A stretch of DNA of 64,000 bases from Massilia oculi (lineage in GTDB: Bacteria; Pseudomonadota; Gammaproteobacteria; Burkholderiales; Burkholderiaceae_D), in the NCBI RefSeq assembly GCF_003143515.1, contig NZ_CP029343.1:930001-994000 (forward strand). The letters are read 5' to 3'. The position numbers and the translations under genes were made by a program. Shown here one piece after another: positions 55,443 through 63,799 of the stretch; the stretch's first letter is position 1; each line of letters starts with the position of its first letter. The notes below the pieces were generated by a model that made no database searches, had not been told where the DNA came from, and saw nothing but the letters and a program-made list of their open reading frames with translations.

Positions 55443-55907
55443 ATGAATGCTAACCGTAAATTTATCGTCGCCCTGCTGGCGACCGGCGCGCTTCTCACTG
55501 GCTGCGCCAGCAACAGCTCCCAGCCCTACGGCTACAACAATGGATACGGCTCGGGCAGCAGCACCGCCTCGGCCGGCTACGGCGTGATCGAATCGATCCA
55601 GGTGGTCCAGGGCGAGAACCGCACCAGCGGCGCCGGCGGCGTGCTGGGCGGTGTGGTCGGCGCACTGGCCGGCAGCCAGATCGGTAGCGGCAGCGGCCGA
55701 ACTGCGGCGACCGTGGCCGGCGGCCTGGCTGGCGCCGTCGTTGGCAACAACGTCGAGAAGAACCGCAACGCCGCAGGCCCGGAGATGTACCAGATCAATA
55801 TGCGCATGGATAACGGCGAATACCGCGCCGTGACCCAGGACAGCGCCTATGATCTGCGCGTGGGCAACCGCGTGCGCATCGTCGACGGCCGCGTCTACCG
55901 CTACTGA
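55443..55907 (+). CDS. Glycine-zipper 2TM-domain lipoprotein (SlyB-like)
   Basis: 154 residues. Lipobox LLTGC at residues 17-21. The core is a two-helix glycine zipper (GAGGVLGGVVGALAGSQIGS and VAGGLAGAVVGNNVEKN). The C-terminus (RMDNGEYRAVTQ to RVRIVDGRVYRY) is a beta-rich tail of the Rick-17kDa/SlyB type. SlyB-like proteins form nanodomains that protect outer-membrane proteins under stress. AGGAGA is five bases from the ATG. A paralogue lies at 62898. Confidence 0.9.
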   Translation: MNANRKFIVALLATGALLTGCASNSSQPYGYNNGYGSGSSTASAGYGVIESIQVVQGENRTSGAGGVLGGVVGALAGSQIGSGSGRTAATVAGGLAGAVVGNNVEKNRNAAGPEMYQINMRMDNGEYRAVTQDSAYDLRVGNRVRIVDGRVYRY

Positions 55908-55937
55908 TCCAGCGGTATCAGACAGCTGGAGGCAAGC

Positions 55938-56333
55938 ATGGCTACTCTCACCCGCATCATGCGCGGCGCCTGCGCCTGTGCACTGGCCGGCGCCGCCTTC
56001 GCGGCATCCGCCCACGCATCGGCCCAGGCATCGGCCCACGCATCGGCCCACGCATCGGCCCAAGAAACCGCGCAAGCCGGCACCGACGCCGCCGTCAACC
56101 CGACCGTCGCCCGGCAGCAGGCCCAGGAAATCGCCAAAGGCGATCCACCGCGCTGGTACCGCGACGATCCGGCGCAGCAAACGCTGCGCAAGGAGCTCGG
56201 CGCGGCGCTGCAGGAAGCGCAGAACGCCTGCCGCAAGGCGCCCGCGGCAGAACGCAAGTCGTGCATGCAAGAGGCGCGCGCCACCTGGCAGCGCGAGACG
56301 GCGCAGCTCGGCAAGCCGATGCCGCGGCAATAG
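55938..56333 (+). CDS. Exported hypothetical with ASAH/ASAQ repeats
   Basis: 131 residues with a signal peptide followed by a five-fold ASA(H/Q) repeat (residues 23-42) encoded by perfect 12-bp tandem units at 56004-56063. The mature part is charged and helical, with two cysteines (ACRKAP, SCMQEA). GGAGG precedes the ATG. It follows the glycine-zipper gene by 30 bases, so the pair may be co-transcribed. Function unknown. Confidence 0.7.
   Translation: MATLTRIMRGACACALAGAAFAASAHASAQASAHASAHASAQETAQAGTDAAVNPTVARQQAQEIAKGDPPRWYRDDPAQQTLRKELGAALQEAQNACRKAPAAERKSCMQEARATWQRETAQLGKPMPRQ
56004..56063 (+). repeat. Five 12-bp tandem repeats
   Basis: Units of GCATCGGCCCAC with single substitutions, in frame, coding ASAH/ASAQ. 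The number of units could vary by slippage. Confidence 0.85.
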
Positions 56334-56353
56334 GTTCCAGGCGCACCAGCGAA

Positions 56354-56381
56354 AGCGGCCACTCCGATGGCCGCTTTTTTT
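56354..56381 (+). terminator. Intrinsic terminator
   Basis: AGCGGCCA (56354-56361) pairs with TGGCCGCT (56368-56375) around CTCCGA, followed by seven T. It ends the ASAH gene transcript. Confidence 0.85.
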
Positions 56382-56384
56382 CGC

Positions 56385-57527
56385 CTATTTCTTCTTGCGC
56401 CGCGGCGGCAGCGGATACACGTCGGCCACCAGGATGCTGTCGCCGATCTGGCGGCTGGGCGAGGCCGCATCGTGCACCACCAGCAGCCCCTCTTCGCGTC
56501 CTTCCTGGCTCGAAAACAGCGAGATGCCTTCCGGATGGTCGACGCCGTGTCCGAACGGCAGCGACAGCACGTGTTCCAGCTGGCCCCGGCTCACCACCGA
56601 GGCCTTGTCGGGCCGCGCCCCGCCGGGCCAGCGCAACAGGGTCACCGGCCCGTCGAGGTCCATCGTCGGCCCGGCCAGGATCAGGAGATCCTTGCCTTGC
56701 ACGCACAGGTCGCGGATGCCCAGTCCGTCCAGGTCGAGGAAATGCTTGCGGTACAGGGCGCCTTCGTCGTCGAGCGGCGCCAGCCGCAGCCAGCCCTCTT
56801 CGCCATCCTCGACCGGCGCCACTTCGACGATCGCGGCCCAGCCGCGCAGCACCGGGCCACGCAGGCCCAGCAGCACATGCTTGCCGGCCAGGGCGATGCC
56901 CTCGATATCGAAACCATTGTCCTTGCCGGGAATGGCCAGGAAGGGACCGAAGTGCTCGTCCTGCCGCAACAGCCCCGTCAATTCGTTGCCGTGCTCGTCG
57001 CCGCGCAGCAGCGCCGCGGTGCGCCGCCTGCCCTTGTCCACGGCTTCCTTCTGCAGTGTGAAGCCGCCGTCCTGCCTGACGAGGGGGATGCGCGCCAGCA
57101 GGTAGCGGTTGCCGTCGGCGCTGACGCTGGCCAGGCGCTTGTGCGTGCGCCGCACGCCGTCGCCCTCGTCCGGCCGCTTGCGGCGCAGGCTGTGCGAGCC
57201 GGTCAGCCACAGGTAGTCGCCGTCGCTGGCCAGGCCCTCGATATCGGCTTCGTTGATGCGCTTGCTTCCCTCCTCATGCGGCGGCAGGGGCAGCTGCAGG
57301 AAGTCGTGCAACGCGAACTGGCGGTGTGCGCGCGTAAAACTGGTCTTGCCGCGACTGTCCTCGGCCGCCAGCGTCAGGCGCTCGATGCTGAGCGACTCGT
57401 CGTTGGCCAGCCACAAGGTATCGCCCATGCGCAGGGCCACCGACAGGCCATTGCGCAATTCCTTGTCGGGGCTGAGGTCATCGCGTTCAGGATGGAATTC
57501 GAGCAGGACGATATTGGACGGATGCAT
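56385..57527 (-). CDS. DUF3616 domain protein
   Basis: 380 residues, apparently cytoplasmic (no signal peptide). Sequence is rich in repeated strand motifs (DIEGLASDGDYLWLTGSH, NGFDIEGIALAGKHVLLGLR, DHPEGISLF), typical of a beta-propeller-like DUF3616 fold. The end is very basic (PPRRKKK). No enzymatic motif. Function not established in the family. Confidence 0.85.
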   Translation of the reverse strand: MHPSNIVLLEFHPERDDLSPDKELRNGLSVALRMGDTLWLANDESLSIERLTLAAEDSRGKTSFTRAHRQFALHDFLQLPLPPHEEGSKRINEADIEGLASDGDYLWLTGSHSLRRKRPDEGDGVRRTHKRLASVSADGNRYLLARIPLVRQDGGFTLQKEAVDKGRRRTAALLRGDEHGNELTGLLRQDEHFGPFLAIPGKDNGFDIEGIALAGKHVLLGLRGPVLRGWAAIVEVAPVEDGEEGWLRLAPLDDEGALYRKHFLDLDGLGIRDLCVQGKDLLILAGPTMDLDGPVTLLRWPGGARPDKASVVSRGQLEHVLSLPFGHGVDHPEGISLFSSQEGREEGLLVVHDAASPSRQIGDSILVADVYPLPPRRKKK

Positions 57528-57618
57528 GCTGCGCCTCGCGATTTGACGACGGCATGACCCAGCGCCTGCTCACGGCGCGTCAACCGCCAGCCGCTGCGTG
57601 CGTTATAGGGACAGCCGA

Positions 57619-57654
57619 CAAAAAAAGACGGCGTCCAATCCCCGATTGCGACGC
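57619..57654 (-). terminator. Intrinsic terminator of the 57811 gene
   Basis: Long stem GGCGTC..CAATC/GATTG..GACGCC (57629-57654) with a T-run on the minus strand, 155 bases past the stop. Confidence 0.7.
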
Positions 57655-57810
57655 CGCTCAAGCCCCACCATATTCCGTACAACACGATCCGCCCTGTCGT
57701 TCTTGGTGGCGGCGCGATCGTTCATATTCATGCTGCAGCTGTTCCAGCCCATGTTCCGGCTGGCGGTTGCCGCAACCTCCCTGCGCCAACGTGTCGAAGA
57801 CAGCTTACCC

Positions 57811-58194
57811 TTATTCTGGTATTTGCCGCGCCCGTTTGCGATTGACGTACCAGCCCAGTGCGCCCAGCACCAGGGCGGCGCCCGCCGCTTGCTTGCCCAT
57901 CCGGCGCTGGCGCACGAAATTGATCACGCCCAGCGCATATGGCAACAGGACCGACACATTGGTTCCGGTGGGCTTCAGCATGGCATCGGCCCTGGCACGC
58001 AAGGCCCAGGTCGCGTGATCCATCGCCGAATGCAGCATGACTTCGGGCTTGATGCCGTACTGGATGCTGGCCTTGGCGTGCGCCACGCCTGCGCGGAAGA
58101 ATTCGCCCTCACGCAACAGCTCCGCCTTGCGCACCGCCGGATCCAGGCTGTGCTGGTGACCTGCCAATCCTGTCGTTCCGTTTTGATTCTGCAT
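57811..58194 (-). CDS. Small membrane-associated hypothetical protein
   Basis: 127 residues. Soluble N-terminal part (ELLREGEFFRAGVAHAKASI) and a C-terminal membrane helix (QAAGAALVLGALGWYVNRKR). It is the last of three small genes (YqjD-like, YqjE-like, this) with the same arrangement as the E. coli yqjDEK group, although similarity to YqjK is not evident. Confidence 0.68.
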   Translation of the reverse strand: MQNQNGTTGLAGHQHSLDPAVRKAELLREGEFFRAGVAHAKASIQYGIKPEVMLHSAMDHATWALRARADAMLKPTGTNVSVLLPYALGVINFVRQRRMGKQAAGAALVLGALGWYVNRKRARQIPE

Positions 58195-58362
58195 ACCTTC
58201 TCCCTTGGTGATCGCTTACGGCACATCGAAAAACCTGCTGCGCATTGCATTTCCGGTCGGGCCGTAGGTCTGCGATGTTCGATGTACCTCAGCTGTACCT
58301 CAAGTACAGCTGCGCTTGTCGACCGGAACTGCCGCCGCTCGCGACGGTTTTTCCAGCTGCCC

Positions 58363-58749
58363 TTACATCAACATCTCGCGGTCGTTCTTGAGTTCTTTCA
58401 TCGTCGCCGGGAAGGCCAGCTTGTTCTGCTTGAGCAGCGCCAGCCCCTTCGTCACCAGCACCGCCGTGATCAGGGCGAAGACCGCGAACATGATCAGCAG
58501 GATGGTCCAGCCCATCGATTCCCATGCCAGCGCGACCACCGTCATCGCGCCGAAAGCGATGGCAAACCAGACCGCCAGCACGGCAGCCGCGAAGATGGCC
58601 AGCAGCTCGATCACGTGGTTGCGGATCTCGGACAGCTCGAGCGCCGCCAGTTCGACGCGCGAGACCGCCAGCCCGAACAGGCTCTTGAAGAGGCTGGAAA
58701 TACCGCTGATGACACCAGGGTTACGGACGATCGCGTCTTGTTTATCCAC
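58363..58749 (-). CDS. Phage-holin/YqjE family inner-membrane protein
   Basis: 128 residues with two membrane helices (VIELLAIFAAAVLAVWFAIA and SMGWTILLIMFAVFALITAV). It matches the YqjE/holin superfamily III. In E. coli YqjE is membrane-bound and lies with the ribosome-associated YqjD. Starts 15 bases after the preceding DUF883 gene. Confidence 0.82.
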   Translation of the reverse strand: MDKQDAIVRNPGVISGISSLFKSLFGLAVSRVELAALELSEIRNHVIELLAIFAAAVLAVWFAIAFGAMTVVALAWESMGWTILLIMFAVFALITAVLVTKGLALLKQNKLAFPATMKELKNDREMLM

Positions 58750-58764
58750 GTCAGCTCCCCGGCC

Positions 58765-59109
58765 TTATTGCTTGCGGCTCAGCAGGATGCCGAGCAGCAC
58801 ACCGACGCCGGCCGCGATCGCCATCGTGCGCCACGGATTGTCCTTGACGTAGACATCGGCGGTGTGGGCCAGTTCCTTGCCCTTTTCCACAGCCTGGGTC
58901 GGCAGCAGGCTGGCGCCGCCCAGGGCGCGGTCGAGCAGCTCCATGCCGCGCGCGCGCAGTTCCTCGGCCTTTTCGCCGGTCAGCGAAGCGGCGGCGGTCA
59001 GCATCGACTGGGCATCGCGCACCAGCGCCTTCATGTCGGACTGGGTTGCATAGGTGCTGCCGCTGATCGGGTGCATGCTGCCGTTGGTATTGCGGGAAGT
59101 TTCTAGCAT
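58765..59109 (-). CDS. DUF883 (ElaB/YqjD family) protein
   Basis: 114 residues: an amphipathic helical domain (DMKALVRDAQSMLTAAASLT) with AEELRARGMELLDRAL and a C-terminal membrane helix ending in GILLSRKQ. ElaB/YqjD proteins tether ribosomes to the membrane in stationary phase. Upstream of the YqjE-like gene in one unit. Confidence 0.88.
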   Translation of the reverse strand: MLETSRNTNGSMHPISGSTYATQSDMKALVRDAQSMLTAAASLTGEKAEELRARGMELLDRALGGASLLPTQAVEKGKELAHTADVYVKDNPWRTMAIAAGVGVLLGILLSRKQ

Positions 59110-59151
59110 GTTCTACTCCTGTCACTAAAATCAAGAAAACGGACGCAAACG

Positions 59152-59191
59152 CCCGTCACTGGCCAGGGCCGGGGCCCTGGCCAGTGACGGG
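59152..59191. repeat. 40-bp perfect palindrome, possible terminator
   Basis: 19-base arms (CCCGTCACTGGCCAGGGCC and its complement) with GG between. It lies ten bases past the ferritin-like gene on the minus strand, so it could act as its terminator or as an RNA stabiliser; the T-run on the minus strand is poor. Confidence 0.8.
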
Positions 59192-59200
59192 ACTGACGAC

Positions 59201-59734
59201 TCACGCCATCAGGTCGCGCATATCGTCGGCATGCTCTTCTTCGACCGACATGATGTCGATGAGCATATTGCGCGTGGTCGGATCCTTGTCGCCGATCGCC
59301 GCGATCATCTGGCGGTAGGATTCGATCGCCACCCGTTCGGCGATCAGGTCGGCCCGCACCATCGCCTGCACGTCGTCGGACTCGTCGTACTCGGCGTGGC
59401 TGCGCGCGGCGAACGTGGCCGGGTTGAAGTTCGGCGAGCCGTTGAGCTGCACGATACGTTCGGCGATGCGGTCGGCGTGTTCCTGCTCCTGCTGGGCGTG
59501 CTCGAGGAACTCGGCCTTGATGTGGCCCGTGTTGGGGCCGGCCACCGTGTAGTAATGGCGCTTGTAGCGCATCACGCACAGCAGTTCGGTGGCCAGGGCG
59601 TCGTTGAGCATCGCGATGACCGCTTCGCGGTCGGCCTGGTAGCCCTCGGTGACGGCGCCGTCGTCGAGGTTGGCCGCCGCGCGGCGAATCGCCGAGATGT
59701 CGAAGCCGTGTGCCAGGTTGTTCGTTTGTTCCAT
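59201..59734 (-). CDS. Ferritin-like (bacterioferritin/Dps-like) protein
   Basis: 177 residues forming the four-helix ferritin-like domain. Metal-ligand residues show as ALATELLCVMRYKRHY (Glu), EFLEHAQQEQEHADRI (E..H), AERVAIESYRQM (Glu) and MSVEEEHADDM (E..H). Iron storage or DNA protection under stress is the family role; the exact subfamily is not clear. Followed by the perfect palindrome. Confidence 0.88.
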   Translation of the reverse strand: MEQTNNLAHGFDISAIRRAAANLDDGAVTEGYQADREAVIAMLNDALATELLCVMRYKRHYYTVAGPNTGHIKAEFLEHAQQEQEHADRIAERIVQLNGSPNFNPATFAARSHAEYDESDDVQAMVRADLIAERVAIESYRQMIAAIGDKDPTTRNMLIDIMSVEEEHADDMRDLMA

Positions 59735-59764
59735 GGTAGTTCCTTAATCAGTGTTCAAAGCGGT

Positions 59765-60667
59765 TCAACGCATTGCTGCGCGTGGTGGAATCTGGGCGCC
59801 ATCGTTGGACAGCACGATCTCGACGCGGCGGTTCTGCTGGCGGCCGGAAGCGTTGTCGTTCGACGCCACCGGGAATGCCTGGCCGTAGGCCTTCATCGAG
59901 ATGCGATCGCGCGGCACGCCCATTTCGCCCAGGGCGCTGGCGACCGCGTTGGCGCGGCGCTGCGACAGGTCCTGGTTGTAGCTCGCACTGCCGGTACTGT
60001 CCGTAAACCCTTCGACCAGCACCGTACGGTCAGGGTTCTCGCGCATCACGTCGGCCAGCTTGCGCAGGGTCGACATTCCGTTCGGATTCAGGGTCGCCTG
60101 GTTGGTTGCGAACAGCACATCGCCGATCGTCACCACGTAGCCGCGCTCGGTCTTGACGGCCTGGATGTCGTTCAGCAAGGCTTCCAGGTGGGCGGCGCGC
60201 TCGGCCAGGGCAGCGTTCTGCTGCTGGGCGGACTGGGCCTGGGCCTGCGCCTGCTGGGCCGCGGCGGTGGCGGCTTCGGCCTCGCGCTTGGCGCGCTCGG
60301 CTTCGGCGGTACGGGCTTCCAGGCGGACCTGGTCGCGCTGGCGCGAGGCGTCGGCGATGTCGGCTTCTGCGGCCTTGGCCTTGGCCACTTCCTGCGCGGT
60401 GGCGATGCGCTGCTTGGCGACATAGGCCAGTCGGTCGACGTCTTCCAGGCTTTCGCGGCGATGCGCGGCCTGGTTGGCCTGGTCGAGCGCTTCGCTGGCC
60501 TGCTTGAACTCCATCGGCGCATAGGTCGACACTTGCGGGTTGTTGTTGGCGCTGACGAAGTCGGCGCGCGCCTGGTCCAGGGTCGCGGTGGTCACCGGGG
60601 CGCTGGCGCAGGCGGCGGCCAGCACGGCGGCGGCCAGGATCGAGACGGCGGATTTACGGTTTTTCAT
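59765..60667 (-). CDS. OmpA-family lipoprotein with DUF4398 domain
   Basis: 300 residues. Lipobox AAAC near residue 19 (AAVLAAACASAP). A DUF4398 helical part (about 30-110) is followed by a long Ala/Gln/Lys coiled-coil and a C-terminal OmpA-like peptidoglycan-binding domain (LVEGFTDSTGSASYNQDLSQ and RANAVASALGEMGV). It is expected to tether outer membrane to the cell wall. It lies downstream of the short DUF4398 gene. Confidence 0.9.
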   Translation of the reverse strand: MKNRKSAVSILAAAVLAAACASAPVTTATLDQARADFVSANNNPQVSTYAPMEFKQASEALDQANQAAHRRESLEDVDRLAYVAKQRIATAQEVAKAKAAEADIADASRQRDQVRLEARTAEAERAKREAEAATAAAQQAQAQAQSAQQQNAALAERAAHLEALLNDIQAVKTERGYVVTIGDVLFATNQATLNPNGMSTLRKLADVMRENPDRTVLVEGFTDSTGSASYNQDLSQRRANAVASALGEMGVPRDRISMKAYGQAFPVASNDNASGRQQNRRVEIVLSNDGAQIPPRAAMR

Positions 60668-60745
60668 GTTCTTGTTCCTCTTCTTGTTGAAGCGCCGTTC
60701 GACGGCGCGGACTCATGCGTTCTATGCGGACGTCGACGGTTCATC

Positions 60746-61132
60746 TCACTGGGCGTTGGCGCGATCGACTTCCTCGCGCAGCACGCGCAGGTCTTCGTTC
60801 AGCTGGGTCGAAGCGGCGGTCGCCTTGGCCGACACGGCCTTGCTCTGAGCCAGCTTGGCATCGGCCTGGGCCTGGATCGCCAGCTCGCGCGCCAGCTTGT
60901 AGTCGCGCGCGGCCAGGGCCTGGTTGGCTCGGCCCATCTTGTCGCGGGCGGCGCTGATCTCGGCCGGCGCCAGTTCGGCGGCGCCTGCCGACACGGCGTT
61001 CTCGACCGCGTGGCGCGAAACCGCCACGTCGGCCGTCGCGGGAGCCTGGTCGGGACTCGCGCATGCGGTCAGTGTCAGCACAACTGCGGCGCAGCTGAGG
61101 CGAAGCCCGGTCATCGTTTGATGTTTATTCAT
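60746..61132 (-). CDS. DUF4398 lipoprotein
   Basis: 128 residues with a lipobox (VVLTLTACASP) and one DUF4398 helical domain (AELAPAEISAARDKMGRANQ). Same module as the N-terminal half of the following gene; the two are probably partners. Short, no other domain. Confidence 0.86.
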   Translation of the reverse strand: MNKHQTMTGLRLSCAAVVLTLTACASPDQAPATADVAVSRHAVENAVSAGAAELAPAEISAARDKMGRANQALAARDYKLARELAIQAQADAKLAQSKAVSAKATAASTQLNEDLRVLREEVDRANAQ

Positions 61133-61360
61133 CGCATATTCTCCTGGGGAAGTGTTGTAGAGAACGTTATAAACCTGTTATCTCCGGCACTCAGTTCGTT
61201 GACGCACATTGACTTCCACACCGGCCAGACAAGACCCGCGCCAGGTCGCGCCTGAAACACCCTGTAACAACACAGCGCGCCGATTGTGTGTTGCCGAACA
61301 GATCAAATTAGCAACGAACTTTAGTCTTGCACCAAGTCACCGAGAAAGCGACATACCCGA

Positions 61361-61687
61361 ATGAACGGATCGAGCATCAAGCGTCACGCAAGCATTCCAG
61401 TCCTGCTGGCCTTCCTGGCCTGCGGACCGCTGGCAGGTTGTGCCTCAGGCATTCCCGGTTTCGGCAGCGCCGAGACCGTTAATGACGAAGCCATCAGCGC
61501 CGGCGTGCGCAGCGCCATCAAGCTCGATCCCGAACTGACGGTGTCCGATCTCGATGTCGACACGTATCAAGGCATTGTCCGGCTCAGCGGCTTCGTAAGC
61601 TCGGCCGACAGCGTAGCCGCGGCGGCCTCGGTCGCGCGAACCGTCAAGGGCGTCAAATCGGTCAGGAATGACTTGCGCCTGAAGTAA
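61361..61687 (+). CDS. BON-domain lipoprotein
   Basis: 108 residues. Lipobox PLAGC near residue 28. One BON domain (VNDEAISAGVRSAIKLDPEL to VKSVRNDLRLK) with strong similarity to the protein at 54219. Probably envelope-stress-related like OsmY and DolP. The upstream gap is shared with the DUF4398 gene on the other strand. Confidence 0.9.
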   Translation: MNGSSIKRHASIPVLLAFLACGPLAGCASGIPGFGSAETVNDEAISAGVRSAIKLDPELTVSDLDVDTYQGIVRLSGFVSSADSVAAAASVARTVKGVKSVRNDLRLK

Positions 61688-61708
61688 CCCCATCAAAAGG
61701 AGATCATC

Positions 61709-61930
61709 ATGAAAAACATCAAATCGCTGGTAGTGACCGCAACCCTGGCAACCGCCGCCTTCGGCATGGTCGGCTGCTCGAACATGTCGAAGCAGGACCG
61801 TAACACCGCCATCGGCGCCGGCGCCGGCGCCGTCCTGGGTGGCGCCGTGAGCGGCGGCAGCGCGCTCGGCACCGTGGGCGGCGCAGCCGTCGGCGGCGTG
61901 ATCGGCAACCAGGTCAAGACCACCAACTGA
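61709..61930 (+). CDS. Glycine-zipper lipoprotein, OsmB-like
   Basis: 73 residues. The signal ends in a lipobox (FGMVGC). The remainder is a short glycine zipper (GAGAGAVLGGAVSGG and VGGAAVGGVIGNQ). OsmB-type proteins are induced by osmotic and envelope stress. AAAGGAG lies upstream. 21 bases after the BON gene, so co-transcribed. Confidence 0.88.
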   Translation: MKNIKSLVVTATLATAAFGMVGCSNMSKQDRNTAIGAGAGAVLGGAVSGGSALGTVGGAAVGGVIGNQVKTTN

Positions 61931-61952
61931 TCGACGGCCTCGTCCGACAGCA

Positions 61953-61976
61953 AAACGCCCGGCTTGCCGGGCGTTT
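61953..61976. terminator. Bidirectional terminator
   Basis: AAACGCCCGG (61953-61962) pairs with CCGGGCGTTT (61967-61976), loop CTTG. It sits between the convergent OsmB-like and Crp/Fnr genes. Confidence 0.8.
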
Positions 61977-62699
61977 CTACTTGGCGACCGGCATGGCGCC
62001 GGCCTCCCTGACGATGGCGTAGCAACTGCAGGCCGCCGCCGCCAGTCCTTCGGGATCGAGGATCTCGATATTGCCGCGGCTATAGTCGATCAGGCCTTGC
62101 TGCTGCAGCGCGCTGGCGGCCTTGGTGACGCCCACGCGGCGCACGCCAAGCGAGTGCGCGAGGAATTCATGGGTCAGGTGGAATTTGTCGGATTGCAGGC
62201 GATCGCGCGTGACCAGCAGCGAACGCGCGAGCCGCGCCTCGAGCACGTGGAAGCGGCTGCAGACGGCGATCTGGATCGCCTGCGCCAGCAGCGCATCGGT
62301 ATACCGGTACAGCACCTTTTGCAGCGCCGGATTGCGTTCGACCTCGCTGCGAAAGCGCGCGCCGTCCATGCGGCTGGCGTTGCCGGCGCGCTGGACCACG
62401 GCGCGCACCTGGGTCGTGTCGTGGCCCAATGCGGTGGTCACGCCCAGCATGCCTTCGCGCCCCACCTGGCCGACCTCGAGCGTCATGCGCCCCTCGGCCA
62501 CACCCAGCAGGGACACCAGGCAATCGTGGGGGAAATAGATGTGCTCGATCGGATCCCCGGCTTCGCACAGCACCTGCCCTGCCTCCACCCGGACCTGGTC
62601 CAGCATCGGCAACATGCGCGCCATCTCTTGCGACGGCAACGCAGCGAGCAGCAGGTTGCTGTAGCAGTCAGTAACGGGCGGGGGAACGGCAGCGTTCAT
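61977..62699 (-). CDS. Crp/Fnr family transcriptional regulator
   Basis: 240 residues. The N-terminal cyclic-nucleotide-like effector domain has IEHIYFPHDCLVSLLG; the C-terminal winged helix (HEFLAHSLGVRRVGVTKAAS) is of the Crp type. The Fnr N-terminal cysteine cluster is absent, so it is unlikely to carry an Fe-S sensor. ATG 62699 is preceded by GAGGAAAGA; a longer frame upstream is not protein-like. Adjacent stress genes may be its targets (inference). Confidence 0.9.
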   Translation of the reverse strand: MNAAVPPPVTDCYSNLLLAALPSQEMARMLPMLDQVRVEAGQVLCEAGDPIEHIYFPHDCLVSLLGVAEGRMTLEVGQVGREGMLGVTTALGHDTTQVRAVVQRAGNASRMDGARFRSEVERNPALQKVLYRYTDALLAQAIQIAVCSRFHVLEARLARSLLVTRDRLQSDKFHLTHEFLAHSLGVRRVGVTKAASALQQQGLIDYSRGNIEILDPEGLAAAACSCYAIVREAGAMPVAK

Positions 62700-62897
62700 T
62701 CTTTCCTCAGAGAAAATTGTAAGGATCAGTACGCGGCGCAAGCCGGAAGCGCCCCGTTCCAGATACATTTGCAAACAATTTATGGCAGCGTAACCGTCGC
62801 CCCTTGAGCGAGTATGTACGGTGACGCACGGAACCCCGGGTTGTTCCTGAAGACAATCAATGTACCAAGGCGTCAACGCCATACGAAAGGAATAAAG

Positions 62898-63617
62898 ATG
62901 AATACGCCCCCACATAATCCCGTTAAGAACCGCACCCACCCGCTGCTGCTGCTGGCGGCCGCTGCGGTCGTGCTGTTCAGCCTGGTCGGCACCGCCGCCA
63001 TCATGGGCTGGCTGCCCTCCTCCACCGGCGGCACCGCCAACCGACCGCTGACCGAAGCCGACCGCCAGGCCCTCGCTTCCACCCTGCCGCAGGACGTTCC
63101 CCAGCAGGCGCCGGGCTACACCGCCTATCCGGGCGCACCGCTCGCGCCGGCACAGCAAGCACAGCAGCAGGCCTATGCGCCCGCTCCGGTGCAAGCACCC
63201 GCACCGGTCACCGCGCCAGTCGTGGCGACACCGGTCAAGGAAACCAGGCCGACTCAGGTCGCCGCCAATGAGCGCAACTGGTGCGAGAACTGCGGCAACG
63301 TGGAATCGGTCCGCACCATCACCCAGCGCGCTGAAGGCAGTGGCCTGGGCGCGGCCGGCGGCGCCGTCATCGGCGGCCTGCTGGGCAACCAGGTGGGCGG
63401 CGGCAACGGCCGTACCCTGGCCACTGCGGCCGGCGCGATCGGCGGCGCCGTGGTCGGCAACCAGGTCGAAGGCAATATGAAGGCGACCACCAGCTACGAG
63501 ATCCGCGTGCGCCTGGACGACGGCACCCTGCGCACCTTCCGCCAGAACAGCCAGCCGCAATGGCGCAGCGGCGACCGCGTGCGCATCGTCAAGGGCAAGC
63601 TGCGCTCGGTGGCGTGA
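62898..63617 (+). CDS. Glycine-zipper 2TM-domain membrane protein
   Basis: 239 residues. A membrane anchor (about 17-38), then a Pro/Gln/Ala-rich linker (about 40-130), a glycine zipper (GLGAAGGAVIGGLLGNQ and AAGAIGGAVVGNQVEG) and a C-terminal tail (YEIRVRLDDGTLRTFRQNSQ) paralogous to the SlyB-like protein at 55443. A CENCGN motif (two cysteines) precedes the zipper. AAAGGA is before the ATG. Confidence 0.88.
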   Translation: MNTPPHNPVKNRTHPLLLLAAAAVVLFSLVGTAAIMGWLPSSTGGTANRPLTEADRQALASTLPQDVPQQAPGYTAYPGAPLAPAQQAQQQAYAPAPVQAPAPVTAPVVATPVKETRPTQVAANERNWCENCGNVESVRTITQRAEGSGLGAAGGAVIGGLLGNQVGGGNGRTLATAAGAIGGAVVGNQVEGNMKATTSYEIRVRLDDGTLRTFRQNSQPQWRSGDRVRIVKGKLRSVA

Positions 63618-63657
63618 ATCGGATGGACTGAATCAAGCAGGCTGCATGGCTAGCACA

Positions 63658-63695
63658 TGGCCGGGATTGCGCAAGCGTCCCGGCCAATGTTTTTC
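63658..63695 (+). terminator. Intrinsic terminator
   Basis: TGGCCGGGA (63658-63666) pairs with TCCCGGCCA (63678-63686), followed by ATGTTTTT. About 40 bases after the glycine-zipper gene. Confidence 0.85.
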
Positions 63696-63799
63696 CTGAG
63701 TGCAATGTGCGCCAACGCACGGAAATATGGATGAGCTGACCCGACAATCGAATCACGCTGAAACGAAAAGCGGGACACCATCAACCGTGGGAGAAGCGC

